Source of the DNA: Pseudomonas sp. UFMG81
GTDB taxonomy: Bacteria > Pseudomonadota > Gammaproteobacteria > Pseudomonadales > Pseudomonadaceae
Assembly: GCF_015354575.1 (NCBI RefSeq)
Contig: NZ_JACAFQ010000001.1
Span: 212,284 to 276,283 of the forward strand
Direction of reading: 5' to 3'
Length of the DNA stretch: 64,000 nt
Positions 27,799 through 37,191 of the stretch are shown piece by piece (position 1 is the first letter of the stretch; the number at the start of each line of letters is the position of its first letter). Both the position numbers and the translations under genes were made by a program. The notes below the pieces were generated by a model. It had not been told where the DNA came from. It did not search any database and saw only the letters and a program-made list of their open reading frames with translations.

Positions 27799-28911
27799 AT
27801 GCGAAAACTGCTCGCCAGCGCCCTGGCACTGGTCGTCATCGCCGGCCTCTGCGGCTACGGTTTCTGGACCCTGCAGCGTCCGGAAGGCCACTACCTGTCC
27901 GACCTGCGCATCGAACTGGCGCTCAACCAGGGCGTGCCAGGCGAACACGGCAACCTGCTAGGCATCGAACCGCTGCTGTACCCCGGCGACTACCAGAATC
28001 TCTCGCGCCTGCACCGCAAGTTGTCAGCCTACTTGCAGCAGGCCCGCGACCAGGGTCTGGTGAACGCCCGCACGGTGGTGGTGCTGCCCGAACACATCGG
28101 CACCTGGCTGTGGGCCCGCGGCGAAAAGAACGAGCTGTACCAGGTGACCCGCCACCGCGAGGCCTGGCAGTGGCTGGAACTGAGCAACCCGGTGCGCTAT
28201 GGCCTGGCCATGCTTTCAGCCAGCGGCGATGATCGTCGCACCGACGCGCACCTGCGCATGAAGGCAACGCAGATGGCCGCCGATTACCAGCAGCTGTTCA
28301 GTGGGTTGGCGCGCGAGTTCGGCGTCACGCTGGTAGCCGGCTCGATTGTCCTGCCCGCCCCCTATGTGAAGGATGGCATGCTGCGTACCGGCAACGGTCC
28401 GCTGTTCAACAGCAGCCTGGTGTTCGCCGGTGACGGCCGTGTACTGGGCCAGCCGCAGTACCAACAGTACCCAGACAGCGAGACTCGCCGCTATGTCCAC
28501 GATGGACGCCAGCAACCTTTGCAGGTGCTGCACACGCCCGCCGGGCGCCTGGGCGTACTGGTGGGCAGCGACAGTTGGTACCCGGCCAACTACAAGCAGC
28601 TGGCATCGGCGCAGATGATCGCCAATCCGGCGTTTCTCAGCGGCAAGCACAGCTGGCAATCACCCTGGCGCGGCAACCGCCACCAGGCTGCTGCAGCCGC
28701 GCTGCCTTTGCGGCGCGGCGAGGTCAGCGAACAGGCCGCCTGGCAGCAACTGACCCAGCAGGCCAGCGACGGTGCTGCAAGCATGAGCGTTTTCCTGCGT
28801 GGCCAGTTCTGGGAACAAGCCGGCGATGGCCAAGGCTACGCCAGCCAGGCCGGCACGCTGTGGGCAGGCAGCGCCAGCCAAGGCGCCCGTCTGCTCAACC
28901 TGTGGCTGTAA
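27799..28911 (+). CDS. Membrane-anchored nitrilase-fold protein, catalytic residues missing
   Basis: 370 residues from the ATG at 27799. One N-terminal helix (LLASALALVVIAGLCGYGF) anchors a carbon-nitrogen hydrolase domain. The first triad residue is present (Glu98 in VVLPEHIGTWLW). The lysine position reads QPQYQQYP (Gln instead of Lys), and the nucleophile elbow, normally GVLICYD, reads GVLVGSDSWYP, with Gly instead of Cys. If aligned correctly it cannot hydrolyse amides or nitriles by the usual mechanism and may be a binding pseudoenzyme. An alternative ATG at 27754 would add 15 residues. The next gene starts 4 bases after the stop. Confidence 0.8.
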   Translation: MRKLLASALALVVIAGLCGYGFWTLQRPEGHYLSDLRIELALNQGVPGEHGNLLGIEPLLYPGDYQNLSRLHRKLSAYLQQARDQGLVNARTVVVLPEHIGTWLWARGEKNELYQVTRHREAWQWLELSNPVRYGLAMLSASGDDRRTDAHLRMKATQMAADYQQLFSGLAREFGVTLVAGSIVLPAPYVKDGMLRTGNGPLFNSSLVFAGDGRVLGQPQYQQYPDSETRRYVHDGRQQPLQVLHTPAGRLGVLVGSDSWYPANYKQLASAQMIANPAFLSGKHSWQSPWRGNRHQAAAAALPLRRGEVSEQAAWQQLTQQASDGAASMSVFLRGQFWEQAGDGQGYASQAGTLWAGSASQGARLLNLWL

Positions 28912-28915
28912 GCAG

Positions 28916-30001
28916 ATGCCCCGCCCCCGTGTACGCCTGGGTGACCTGTCGGTAGGTTTTGTCCAGCCGCTGGCTGAAGCGCTCGCCCAGCTTGGCCACG
29001 ACCCACAACCGCTGCTGCTGCGCTATGGGCTGGATCAGCAACGCCTGGCCGAGCCCGGTGCGCGGCTGTCGATCCCGCGCTACATGCACCTGGGGCATGC
29101 CGCCATCGCCCTGTGCGGCGAACCGGCCCTGGGGCTGCGCATGGGGCAACTGAGCCGCCTGGCCCAAGCCGGGCTGGCCGGGGTAACGGCCGCTCAGGCC
29201 CCGACCCTGGGCGACGCCGCACGTACCTTGCTGCGCTTCGAACCGCTGTACGCTGCCAACTACCGGGGCCACTCAAGCTTCCATGAAGACCCGCAGGGTG
29301 CCTGGTTGCGCTTCTACTCCATCAGCCCGTACAACGGCTATAACCGCTTCGTGGTCGATTCGCTGCTCGGTGGCTGGCTGGCGCAGCTGTCCAGCCTGGC
29401 CGGCAGGCCGGTGCAGGCCGAACGCCTGGAGATCGAATTCGCAGCGCCCGCCTACGCCGATCAGTACCAACCGCTGTGCAGTGGCAGCGTGCAGTTCGCC
29501 GCCCCGGCCAACCAGCTGCGCCTGGGCCAGGCCACGCTGGCGTTGCCCAACCCCCAGCACTGCCCGAGCACTTGGCAGCACCTGCTGCAACTGTGCGAAG
29601 CGCAGCTGATACAGCGCACGCGCGTGCGTAATCTGGGCGAACGTATCGTCGACCTGCTGGGGCCGCTGCTCAATGGCGGTCGTGAACCGGACCTGGAGGA
29701 AGTGGCGCAGCATCTGCAACTGCCCACCTGGACCTTGCGCCGCAGGCTCGCCGAAGAAGGCACGCGCTTTCGCGACCTGCTCAATGACACCCGCCGCGAC
29801 CTGGCCGAAACCTATATTCGCGACACTGAGCTGGCTTTTGGCGAGATCGCCTATCTGTTGGGGTTTGCCTCGGCCGAGGCCTTCCAGCGCGCGTTCAAGC
29901 GCTGGACAGGGTTGACCCCAGGGGCGTTTCGCCGCGATCAGCGGCGGGGGGGTCAGAGCTCGGTGGCGTCGTCCGCCGGCTCCGGTACGTCCAGCTCGTA
30001 A
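28916..30001 (+). CDS. AraC family transcriptional regulator
   Basis: 361 residues from the ATG at 28916, 4 bases after the nitrilase-like stop. The N-terminal part (VGFVQPLAEALAQLGHDPQP and SIPRYMHLGHAAIAL) is the Arabinose_bd-like domain of the OruR/ArgR-type AraC subgroup (PF12625). The C-terminal double helix-turn-helix spans about 260-345: EEVAQHLQLPTWTLRRRLAEEG and AFGEIAYLLGFASAEAFQRA, ending FKRWTGLTPGAFRRD. It probably controls the preceding gene or nearby genes; the ligand is unknown. Confidence 0.92.
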   Translation: MPRPRVRLGDLSVGFVQPLAEALAQLGHDPQPLLLRYGLDQQRLAEPGARLSIPRYMHLGHAAIALCGEPALGLRMGQLSRLAQAGLAGVTAAQAPTLGDAARTLLRFEPLYAANYRGHSSFHEDPQGAWLRFYSISPYNGYNRFVVDSLLGGWLAQLSSLAGRPVQAERLEIEFAAPAYADQYQPLCSGSVQFAAPANQLRLGQATLALPNPQHCPSTWQHLLQLCEAQLIQRTRVRNLGERIVDLLGPLLNGGREPDLEEVAQHLQLPTWTLRRRLAEEGTRFRDLLNDTRRDLAETYIRDTELAFGEIAYLLGFASAEAFQRAFKRWTGLTPGAFRRDQRRGGQSSVASSAGSGTSSS

Positions 30002-30039
30002 GCCTGGAATTCAAGCAATTCTTCCTGATAATCGTCCAT
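29953..30039 (-). CDS. Candidate 28-residue acidic peptide
   Basis: The ATG at 30039 opens a frame with an AGAGGA about 9 bases upstream. The peptide starts MDDYQEELLEFQAYELDVPE and ends PADDATEL; it is strongly acidic, with no signal or helix anchor. It overlaps the 3' end of the AraC gene on the opposite strand. I believe similar short acidic ORFs occur in other pseudomonads, but this is memory, not a search. Confidence 0.45.
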   Translation of the reverse strand: MDDYQEELLEFQAYELDVPEPADDATEL

Positions 30040-30166
30040 CGCCGTGCATCCTCTCGCTTCGTTCGTCGTTCCTGGGTCTGCCGTCAAGCTAAACCGGCCA
30101 GGTGACAGACGGGTGACAACCCCATGAACGATAAACGTAGCAGAGCGCTGGCAAGTTAGCGGCGAC

Positions 30167-31045
30167 TCACAATGCGGCCGGTGCTGGCTCGCTCTGCGGT
30201 GCTGGCTGCTGCACCTGGATCGGCGTGGCCTCGACGGGCGGAGCTACCGGCTGCGAGCCTTGACTGTCGTCGACCACCGGCGCTGCGGGCGCTTCACTGG
30301 CTGGCACGCTTGCCGCAGGCTGGGCGGTAGCGGCCACGCTGCTCGGTGCAGCTGCTGGTGTGGCTTCGGTCGCAACCGGTGCACTGACCGCCAGCGGGGT
30401 CGCCCCTGGCTGACCAGGCGTCAACGAAGCCGGCGCAGGCTCCGGCAGGCCCAGGTCCGGCGCTGGTTTTTCAACCTTGGGCGGTTCGACGGGCGTGTCC
30501 GGCTTCTTCACTTTCTTTGGCTTGGGCAGGTAGCTTTCCACCAGGGCGAAATAACGGTCGTAGAACTGCGGTGCGGTGACCGTCTCGCTGCCGACCTTGA
30601 CCATGGAATCGTCGGTTGAGCCGATCGGCATCGACACCGAGCCGAGCACCCCGACCCCCAGGCTGGCGGAGGTGTTGGACTTCTTCAGGGTGTAGCGGTC
30701 CTGCAGGGCGTTGGCGAACATGGTCGAACGCTGCTTGTCGCTCATGTCTGGCACGCAGGTGATGTTGAAGCTGATCTGCATGTGGTTTTCGGCGGTCTGC
30801 TGGAAGCTCTTGTTGCCGGCCACCTGGTTGGCATCACTGCTGGTGATGATGTAGCCCTGGCTGAGCAGCGCACGACGGGCAGCCTCGCAGGAACCACCCT
30901 CACTGACCGGGAAGCTGCGCGAGAAGGTCCCCGAGTCGTCGAAGTTCTCGTGCTCGTACACAGCGGCTTTCTTCGTGGAGCAACCGGAAACGCCTGCCAG
31001 CACCAGGGCCAGCCCGAGCGCACCGTAGACGGATGATCTGGACAT
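30167..31045 (-). CDS. DUF2242 lipoprotein with proline/alanine-rich tail
   Basis: 292 residues from the ATG at 31045. A lipobox ends the signal (ALGLALVLAGVSGC), so it is a probable outer-membrane lipoprotein. Residues about 25-190 are the DUF2242 domain (NFDDSGTFSRSFPVSEGGSC, NHMQISFNITCVPDMSD). The last 100 residues are low-complexity, rich in P, A, V and Q, as if spanning the cell wall. The function is unknown. An upstream in-frame Met exists but lacks a signal. Confidence 0.86.
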   Translation of the reverse strand: MSRSSVYGALGLALVLAGVSGCSTKKAAVYEHENFDDSGTFSRSFPVSEGGSCEAARRALLSQGYIITSSDANQVAGNKSFQQTAENHMQISFNITCVPDMSDKQRSTMFANALQDRYTLKKSNTSASLGVGVLGSVSMPIGSTDDSMVKVGSETVTAPQFYDRYFALVESYLPKPKKVKKPDTPVEPPKVEKPAPDLGLPEPAPASLTPGQPGATPLAVSAPVATEATPAAAPSSVAATAQPAASVPASEAPAAPVVDDSQGSQPVAPPVEATPIQVQQPAPQSEPAPAAL

Positions 31046-31245
31046 CGTGAATTCCGGGTAAATCGAACGGTGCCTATTGTGCAACACATTCAGTGGCCAC
31101 TGAAACCTTGAACATGCAAGGTTCATGTAAAGACCCCTCGACCAAACAACGACCTTTCCTACATCAAACACGAACTCACCTTACCTAAATGAGAGGAGGC
31201 CCACGTTAGGCTCATTCATTTCTCACAAAAGCTTTCGGAAAACGG

Positions 31246-31980
31246 ATGAACAATCTTTCGGTACGCCTGAAACTACTGCTCTGCCTTACACCCTTGCTGC
31301 TATTGGTGGTCCTGCTCACCCTGACCTCCAGCCTAAGCTTGGGCGCCCTGACGTTCAGGGCCGAGCGCTTAGTGTCGGTCAACTACATCCTCGACAACCT
31401 CAACACGATGCGTGCCTCGCAGTTGGCCTACGCACTGAACAGCGACCCTACCGAACTAGAAACCTTGCAAAAGGCGCATTGGGACCTGCACGAACTGCTC
31501 GACGAGAACCTGGCGACGATGCCCTCCCCCCAGGCCCAAAGCATCCTTGTCAGCATCCGCCGTATCATGAAGGACTACCTGCACGCCCTGCAGCACAGCC
31601 TGGAGAAGGACTCGCAACTGCTCACAGGCCCTGCCGGCAAGCTGCTGAACCATGAGATTCTCAAGGCCATCGCCCAGGTCAACGAGCTGATCAAACTTCA
31701 AAACGAGCGCAGAGCTGCCGAGATCGAGTCGCACTGGCAACTGATGATCACAGTGTCCTGTGCCACGCTACTGATGGGCTGCCTGGTGATCTGGCTGCTT
31801 ATCCGACACATCTGCTCGCCGCTGCAAGAAACGCTGGCCATGGCCAAGCGTATCGGCGAGTGCAACTTTGCAGATGGCGCACAGGCTGGACGCCAAGATG
31901 AGTTTGGCCAACTGATGCGGGCCTTGGCGCACGCGGCCAAGGAAAACTGCGAGCAATGCCCCGTCAAGCCGAACAATTGA
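31246..31980 (+). CDS. Chemoreceptor-like protein without signalling domain
   Basis: 244 residues. Helix 1 (LLLCLTPLLLLVVLLTLTSSL), a periplasmic four-helix-bundle-like segment of about 130 residues, helix 2 (LMITVSCATLLMGCLVIWLL), and a HAMP-like segment (RHICSPLQETLAMAKRIGECNFADG) make up the whole protein. The long cytoplasmic methyl-accepting coiled coil is absent; the chain ends at VKPNN just before a strong terminator. It is either a truncated receptor or a sensor that works through a partner. A plausible RBS is present before the ATG at 31246. Confidence 0.85.
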   Translation: MNNLSVRLKLLLCLTPLLLLVVLLTLTSSLSLGALTFRAERLVSVNYILDNLNTMRASQLAYALNSDPTELETLQKAHWDLHELLDENLATMPSPQAQSILVSIRRIMKDYLHALQHSLEKDSQLLTGPAGKLLNHEILKAIAQVNELIKLQNERRAAEIESHWQLMITVSCATLLMGCLVIWLLIRHICSPLQETLAMAKRIGECNFADGAQAGRQDEFGQLMRALAHAAKENCEQCPVKPNN

Positions 31981-31994
31981 GCGCTTCGAGGCGC

Positions 31995-32027
31995 AAAAAA
32001 AAAGCGACCCTAAGGTCGCTTTTTTTT
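31995..32027. terminator. Bidirectional intrinsic terminator
   Basis: GCGACC-CTAA-GGTCGC stem-loop with nine A before and eight T after. It serves both the chemoreceptor-like gene (+) and the downstream end of the tRNA-Asp/Val unit (-). Confidence 0.92.
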
Positions 32028-32063
32028 AGCTTCAAGGTGTTCAAGGGACCTCAAAGCAGGATA

Positions 32064-32140
32064 TGGCGCAGCGGACGGGACTCGAACCCGCGACCCCCGG
32101 CGTGACAGGCCGGTATTCTAACCGACTGAACTACCGCTGC
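32064..32140 (-). tRNA. tRNA-Asp (GTC), copy 3 in transcription order
   Basis: 77 bases including CCA. Acceptor GCAGCGG pairs with CCGCTGC, discriminator G, anticodon loop CTGTCAC. It is followed by the bidirectional terminator. Confidence 0.96.
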
Positions 32141-32213
32141 GTATCGCTCGGGCTTGCACCCGATTGAAACTGGGATCCAGGCTTTCAAGCGTCAATGACA
32201 CGAAAGCCAGGCA

Positions 32214-32237
32214 CAAAAAAAGCGATGCGAGATCGCC
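32214..32237 (-). terminator. Terminator-like hairpin between tRNA-Asp copies
   Basis: On the minus strand GCGAT-CTCGC-ATCGC followed by T7, a likely intrinsic terminator (perhaps partial) just downstream of the second tRNA-Asp. It is part of a duplicated unit. Confidence 0.6.
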
Positions 32238-32282
32238 TTTGCTGTGTTGCTTCGAGCTGTTCAAGGGACTCGAAACAGAAGA

Positions 32283-32359
32283 TGGCGCAGCGGACGGGAC
32301 TCGAACCCGCGACCCCCGGCGTGACAGGCCGGTATTCTAACCGACTGAACTACCGCTGC
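32283..32359 (-). tRNA. tRNA-Asp (GTC), copy 2
   Basis: 77 bases including CCA, the same sequence as 32064-32140. Its flanks also resemble those of that copy (about 219-bp duplication). Confidence 0.96.
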
Positions 32360-32442
32360 GTATCGTTCAGGCTTGCACCTGATTGAAACTGGGATCTGGC
32401 CGTTAGGCCTCAGATCGGTGCGAACACCCATCTGGAGAAAAA

Positions 32443-32519
32443 TGGCGCGGCGGACGGGACTCGAACCCGCGACCCCCGGCGTGACAGGCCGGTATTCTAA
32501 CCGACTGAACTACCGCCGC
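32443..32519 (-). tRNA. tRNA-Asp (GTC), copy 1, acceptor variant
   Basis: 77 bases including CCA. The acceptor is GCGGCGG/CCGCCGC instead of GCAGCGG/CCGCTGC; the A-T pair is changed to G-C on both strands, so pairing is kept. The rest matches the other copies. Confidence 0.96.
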
Positions 32520-32598
32520 GCATAGCTGGACTTGCGTCCTGTTCCTCTCTGCCAACCGCTTCTTTCGAAACTGCTGGGCTAGAAACGTTCTCAGGAAG

Positions 32599-32674
32599 TG
32601 GTGGGTGATGACGGGATCGAACCGCCGACCCTCTGCTTGTAAGGCAGATGCTCTCCCGGCTGAGCTAATCACCC
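32599..32674 (-). tRNA. tRNA-Val (TAC)
   Basis: 76 bases including CCA. Starts GGGTGATTAGCTCAGC; the anticodon loop holds TAC (CTTACAA). It is first in the Val-Asp-Asp-Asp series. Confidence 0.96.
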
Positions 32675-32715
32675 CCGCGATGTTGCTTGTTGCGTTTGCT
32701 TCGCTGAGGCCGCGA

Positions 32716-32744
32716 AATTTACGCAGGTACCGATGCTAAGTCAA
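32716..32744 (-). promoter_or_regulatory. Sigma-70 promoter of the tRNA-Val/Asp unit
   Basis: On the minus strand TTGACT (32744-32739), 17-base spacer, TAAATT (32721-32716), followed by a GC-rich discriminator typical of stringently controlled stable-RNA promoters. It lies about 42 bases before tRNA-Val. Confidence 0.75.
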
Positions 32745-32842
32745 TACCCCCATTGAAGTTTTTTTAAAAAAGGGCAAAAAAGCTGTAAGCCGCTAGCTGC
32801 AAGTGGCGAGAAAAAGCCAGCCGCTTGTACTACGCTACTTGC

Positions 32843-32886
32843 CCCTTCAACGAACGAAGGGACCTCACGGTCCCTTCTTGTAGCTT
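32843..32886. terminator. Hairpin at the end of the SDR gene
   Basis: AAGGGACC-TCAC-GGTCCCTT stem-loop near 32859-32878, just downstream of the minus-strand SDR stop. There is no long T-tract, so terminator strength is uncertain. The surrounding 32775-32905 carries short AGCTGCAAG/CTTGCAGCT-like repeats. Confidence 0.5.
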
Positions 32887-32905
32887 GAGGCTGATAGCTT
32901 GCAGC

Positions 32906-33679
32906 TCAGGTGTAGATCATCTTGCGGGTCATCCCGCCATCGACCACGAACTCCTGTCCGGTGACGAACCCTGCCTGGCGCGAGAGCAACCAGGCCACCA
33001 GCGCCGCCACGTCTTCCACTGTCCCTACCCTGCCCGCTGGATGCTGGGCATGGTCGGCTTCGGTCAACGGCTCGGCACGGCGCTGCGACGGATCACGGGC
33101 ATCGACCCATCCCGGGCTGACGGCATTGACGCGGATCTCCGGCCCCAGGCTCATGGCCAGGGCATGAGTGAGCGCCACCAGGCCACCCTTGCTCGCCGCA
33201 TAGGCCTCGGTATCCGGCTCGGATTGCCGCGCCCGGGTCGAGGTCAGGTTGACGATGGCGCCGCCATGGGCACGCAGGTAAGGCGCACAGTGCTTGGCCA
33301 GCAGCATCGGGCCATTGAGGTTGACCGCCAGCACACGGTTCCACTGGGCGAGCGACAAGCTCTCCAGCGTCTGGTTGTGCGGGTTGGCGATGGCCGCATT
33401 GCTGACCAGCGCATCCAGCCGGCCGAACTGGCCCAGCACCTCGGACACCCCGGCACTGACCTGCGCCTCGTCGGCCACGTCCATGGCAATGAACCATGCA
33501 TTGTCGCCGAGTGCCTTTGCCACCTTGGCGCCACGCTGGCGATCGAGGTCGCTGAGCACCACCTGCCAACCTTCGCAGATGAGCCACGCGGCGATGCCCA
33601 GGCCGATGCCGCGGGCGGCACCGGTGACCAGGGCTACCCGACCGTTATGGCTGGGCGCATCGCCGCGGATTTCCATCAC
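32906..33679 (-). CDS. SDR family NAD(P)-dependent oxidoreductase
   Basis: 257 residues. The Rossmann motif TGAARGIG is at residues 19-26 and the active-site YAASKGG is near 155, with [12 protein letters not shown] after it. A cytoplasmic short-chain dehydrogenase; the substrate is not predictable. The start overlaps the metZ stop by 4 bases, so it is transcribed after purF-metZ. Confidence 0.92.
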   Translation of the reverse strand: MMEIRGDAPSHNGRVALVTGAARGIGLGIAAWLICEGWQVVLSDLDRQRGAKVAKALGDNAWFIAMDVADEAQVSAGVSEVLGQFGRLDALVSNAAIANPHNQTLESLSLAQWNRVLAVNLNGPMLLAKHCAPYLRAHGGAIVNLTSTRARQSEPDTEAYAASKGGLVALTHALAMSLGPEIRVNAVSPGWVDARDPSQRRAEPLTEADHAQHPAGRVGTVEDVAALVAWLLSRQAGFVTGQEFVVDGGMTRKMIYT

Positions 33680-34887
33680 AGCGCGGCCAGCCCACGGGCG
33701 AGGTCCGCCTGCAGGTCGGCCACGTCTTCCAGGCCCACGGCAACCCGGATCAGGCTGTCACGGATACCAGCGGCTTCACGCTCCTGCGGCGACAAGCGGC
33801 CGTGGGAGGTGGTGGCCGGGTGAGCAATGGTGGTCTTGCTATCACCCAGGTTGGTGGTGATCGAGATCACTCGAGTGGCATCGATGAAGCGCCAGGCGCC
33901 CTCCTTGCCACCCTTGACCTCGAAGCTCACCACCGCACCGAAGCCACTCATCTGGCGCTTGGCCAGTTCGTGCTGCGGGTGGCTCGGCAGGCCGGCGTAA
34001 TGCACCTTCTCGACGCCCTCCTGCTGCTCCAGCCATTCGGCCAGCACCTGCGCGCTCTCGCAGTGCGCACGCATGCGCAGCTTCAGCGTTTCCAGGCCCT
34101 TGGTGAAGATCCAGGCGTTGAACGGGCTGAGGGTCGGCCCGGCGGTGCGCAGGAAGCCCACCACTTCCTTCATCTGCTCGGCACGGCCAGCGACCACACC
34201 GCCCATGCAACGGCCCTGGCCGTCGATGAACTTGGTGGCCGAGTGGAACACGATGTCGGCACCGAGCTTGAGCGGTTGCTGCAAGGCCGGCGTACTGAAG
34301 CAGTTGTCCACCACCAGCATGGCGCCACGGGCATGGGCGATCTCGGCCAGCGCGGTGATGTCGACCAGTTCCGCCAGTGGGTTGGACGGCGATTCGACGA
34401 TCAGCAGCTTGGTGTTGGCCTTGATGGCCCTTTCCCAACCGCTCAAATCGACCAGCGGCACGTAGTCCACTTGCACACCGAAGCGCTTGAAGTACTTCTC
34501 GAACAGGCTGATGGTCGAGCCGAACACGCTCTGCGAGACCAGCACGTGGTCGCCAGCGCTGCACAGCGACATGACCACGGCGAGGATCGCTGCCATGCCA
34601 GTGGAGGTGCCCACTGCCTGCTCGGCGCCTTCCATCGCCGCCAGGCGCTCCTCGAAGGCGCGCACGGTCGGGTTGGTGTAGCGCGAATAGACGTTGCCCG
34701 GCGTCTCACCGGCAAACCGCGCGGCGGCGTCGGCGGCCGTGCGGAACACGTAGCTGGAGGTCAGGAACAGCGCTTCGCTGTGCTCGCCTTCCGGTGTGCG
34801 GTGTTGACCGGCGCGCACCGCCAGGGTGTCGAAACCGACACCCTCGAGGTCACTGTCCAGTCGCCCGGCATCCCATTGATCCGTCAT
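33676..34887 (-). CDS. metZ: O-succinylhomoserine sulfhydrylase
   Basis: 403 residues, Cys/Met metabolism PLP enzyme. It joins O-succinylhomoserine with sulfide to make homocysteine. The PLP lysine is in [11 protein letters not shown] (Lys219), and [17 protein letters not shown] and [13 protein letters not shown] are family signatures. In Pseudomonas metZ follows purF, as here (16-base gap). Confidence 0.93.
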   Translation of the reverse strand: MTDQWDAGRLDSDLEGVGFDTLAVRAGQHRTPEGEHSEALFLTSSYVFRTAADAAARFAGETPGNVYSRYTNPTVRAFEERLAAMEGAEQAVGTSTGMAAILAVVMSLCSAGDHVLVSQSVFGSTISLFEKYFKRFGVQVDYVPLVDLSGWERAIKANTKLLIVESPSNPLAELVDITALAEIAHARGAMLVVDNCFSTPALQQPLKLGADIVFHSATKFIDGQGRCMGGVVAGRAEQMKEVVGFLRTAGPTLSPFNAWIFTKGLETLKLRMRAHCESAQVLAEWLEQQEGVEKVHYAGLPSHPQHELAKRQMSGFGAVVSFEVKGGKEGAWRFIDATRVISITTNLGDSKTTIAHPATTSHGRLSPQEREAAGIRDSLIRVAVGLEDVADLQADLARGLAAL

Positions 34888-34903
34888 GCCGTCGCTCCCA
34901 AAG

Positions 34904-36409
34904 TCAGTTGTTGTACAGGTCGATGATCGCGCTGACCGCCTGGGTTTTCACCTTGGCCAGGTCGTTACGGGCCTGCTCGATACGGTCGAGGTAGGCTTCG
35001 TCGATATCGCCGGTGACGTATTCACCGTTGAACACTGCGCAATCGAAATGCTCGATCTTGATCTTGCCGCCACCGACCGATTCGATCAGGTCCGGCAGGT
35101 CCTGGTAAATCAGCCAGTCGGCACCGATCAACTCGGCCACCTGTTCGGTGGTACGGTTGTGGGCGATCAGTTCGTGAGCGCTCGGCATGTCGATGCCGTA
35201 GACGTTGGGGTAGCGCACCGCGGGGGCCGCGGAGCAGAAGTAGACATTCTTGGCGCCGGCTTCGCGGGCCATCTGGATGATCTGCTTGCAGGTGGTGCCG
35301 CGCACGATCGAGTCGTCCACCAGCATCACGTTCTTGCCACGGAACTCCAGCTCGATGGCGTTGAGCTTCTGGCGCACCGATTTCTTGCGCGCGGCCTGGC
35401 CGGGCATGATGAAGGTACGGCCGATGTAGCGGTTCTTGACGAAGCCTTCGCGGAACTTGACGCCCAGGTGGTTGGCCAGCTCCAGCGCTGCAGTGCGGCT
35501 GGTGTCCGGGATCGGGATGACCACGTCGATGTCGTGCTCGGGGCGCTCGCGCTGGATCTTCTCGGCCAGCTTCTCGCCCATGCGCAGGCGTGCCTTGTAC
35601 ACCGAGACGCCGTCCATGATCGAATCGGGACGGGCCAGGTAGACGTGCTCGAAGATGCACGGTTGCAGTTTCGGGTGCTCGGCGCACTGCTTGGTGTACA
35701 GCTGGCCTTCCTCGGTGATGTACACCGCTTCGCCCGGCGCCAGGTCGCGGATCAGGGTGAAGCCGAGCACGTCGAGCGCCACGCTTTCCGAGGCGATCAT
35801 GTATTCCACGCCTTCGTCGGTGTGACGCTGGCCGAACACCACCGGGCGGATACCGTTGGGGTCACGGAAGCCGACGATGCCGTAGCCGGTGATCATCGCC
35901 ACCACCGCGTAGCCGCCGACGCAGCGGCTGTGCACGTGGGAGACCGCAGCGAACACATCCTCCTCGGTCGGCTGCAGCTTGCCGCGCACGGCCAGTTCGT
36001 GGGCGAACACGTTCAGCAGCACTTCCGAGTCGGAGTTGGTGTTGACGTGGCGCAGGTCGGACTCGTAGATCTCCTTGGCCAACTGCTCGACGTTGGTCAG
36101 GTTGCCGTTGTGCGCCAGGGTGATGCCGTAGGGCGAGTTGACGTAGAACGGCTGGGCTTCGGCCGAGGTGGAGCTACCGGCGGTCGGGTAGCGGACATGG
36201 CCGATACCGATGCTGCCGACCAGGCGCTGCATGTGGCGCTGCTGGAAGACGTCGCGCACCAGGCCATTATCCTTGCGCAGGAACAACCGGCCGTCATGGC
36301 TGGTCACGATACCGGCAGCGTCCTGGCCGCGGTGCTGGAGGACCGTAAGCGCGTCATACAGCGCCTGATTGACGTTCGACTTACCGACGATACCGACGAT
36401 GCCACACAT
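34904..36409 (-). CDS. purF: Amidophosphoribosyltransferase
   Basis: 501 residues; first step of purine synthesis, transferring glutamine ammonia to PRPP. I start at 36409 so that the protein begins MCGIVGIVG; Met removal exposes Cys1, the glutaminase nucleophile. The three in-frame codons upstream would bury it. The PRPP loop is [13 protein letters not shown] (near residue 365). It follows cvpA by 42 bases, the classic cvpA-purF arrangement. Confidence 0.97.
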   Translation of the reverse strand: MCGIVGIVGKSNVNQALYDALTVLQHRGQDAAGIVTSHDGRLFLRKDNGLVRDVFQQRHMQRLVGSIGIGHVRYPTAGSSTSAEAQPFYVNSPYGITLAHNGNLTNVEQLAKEIYESDLRHVNTNSDSEVLLNVFAHELAVRGKLQPTEEDVFAAVSHVHSRCVGGYAVVAMITGYGIVGFRDPNGIRPVVFGQRHTDEGVEYMIASESVALDVLGFTLIRDLAPGEAVYITEEGQLYTKQCAEHPKLQPCIFEHVYLARPDSIMDGVSVYKARLRMGEKLAEKIQRERPEHDIDVVIPIPDTSRTAALELANHLGVKFREGFVKNRYIGRTFIMPGQAARKKSVRQKLNAIELEFRGKNVMLVDDSIVRGTTCKQIIQMAREAGAKNVYFCSAAPAVRYPNVYGIDMPSAHELIAHNRTTEQVAELIGADWLIYQDLPDLIESVGGGKIKIEHFDCAVFNGEYVTGDIDEAYLDRIEQARNDLAKVKTQAVSAIIDLYNN

Positions 36410-36451
36410 GCGACGCAACCCCTACTTTGATGAAACTTGAGTGAAGCGCGC

Positions 36452-37006
36452 TCAGGGCTTGGAAGGCCCGAGCAACTGCTCCTTGAACGGAAGGTCAACG
36501 GGTGCGCTGACCCCACTGGACATCCACTGGCCGGTGAACCCGAGAATGAAGTTCTTCGACCAGTCGGCTACCAATAGAAATTGTGGTATCAGGCGCGATT
36601 CCTGCCACCACGGATCCTGTTGCACCGGCCCCAGGCTGAGCAGCCCGACGGCCACCACCACCAGCAAGGCCCCACGCGCGGCGCCGAAGGCCATGCCGAG
36701 GAAGCGATCGGTGCCGGACAGCCCGGTCACGCGAATCAGCTCGCCGATGAGGAAGTTGAGCATCGCCCCCACCAGCAGGGTGGCGACGAAGAGAATGGCA
36801 CAGCCGGCGATGGTGCGCATCGAGGGTGTCTGGATATAGCTTTCCAGGTACACCGACAGCGAGCCACCGAACATCCAGGCCAGTGCTCCAGCGACAATCC
36901 AGATGACCAGCGACAGGGCTTCCTTGACGAAGCCACGCTTGAGACTGATCAGTGAGGAAATGGCGATGATCGCGATGATCGCCCAATCAACCCAGGTAAA
37001 TGCCAC
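36452..37006 (-). CDS. cvpA: CvpA family protein
   Basis: 184 residues with four predicted membrane helices (VDWAIIAIIAISSLISLKRG at the start, ALSLVIWIVAGALAWMFG next). The inner-membrane CvpA family was first linked to colicin V production and envelope integrity. It sits between dedD and purF as in most gammaproteobacteria. Confidence 0.94.
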   Translation of the reverse strand: MAFTWVDWAIIAIIAISSLISLKRGFVKEALSLVIWIVAGALAWMFGGSLSVYLESYIQTPSMRTIAGCAILFVATLLVGAMLNFLIGELIRVTGLSGTDRFLGMAFGAARGALLVVVAVGLLSLGPVQQDPWWQESRLIPQFLLVADWSKNFILGFTGQWMSSGVSAPVDLPFKEQLLGPSKP

Positions 37007-37130
37007 GGTGCTGCCTGCCGACGTTTGAGGCGGCGCATTTTACCAGAGCAAGGGGCTTGGGGTAAGCGGAATGTCAGGTGTTTGAAGGGCTGCGGGCTGA
37101 CCCACAGGACAGCTTTACCGCCTGCAAACC

Positions 37131-37188
37131 TCATCGCGGGGCCAGCCCGCTCCCACGCTGATCGTGGGAGCGGGCTGGCCCCGCGAGC
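37131..37188. repeat. REP pair (inverted)
   Basis: ATCGCGGGGCCAGCCCGCTC and GAGCGGGCTGGCCCCGCGA around an 8-base loop, between dedD and cvpA. This is one of the tightest hairpins in the window and may separate dedD from cvpA-purF expression. Confidence 0.85.
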
Positions 37189-37191
37189 ATC

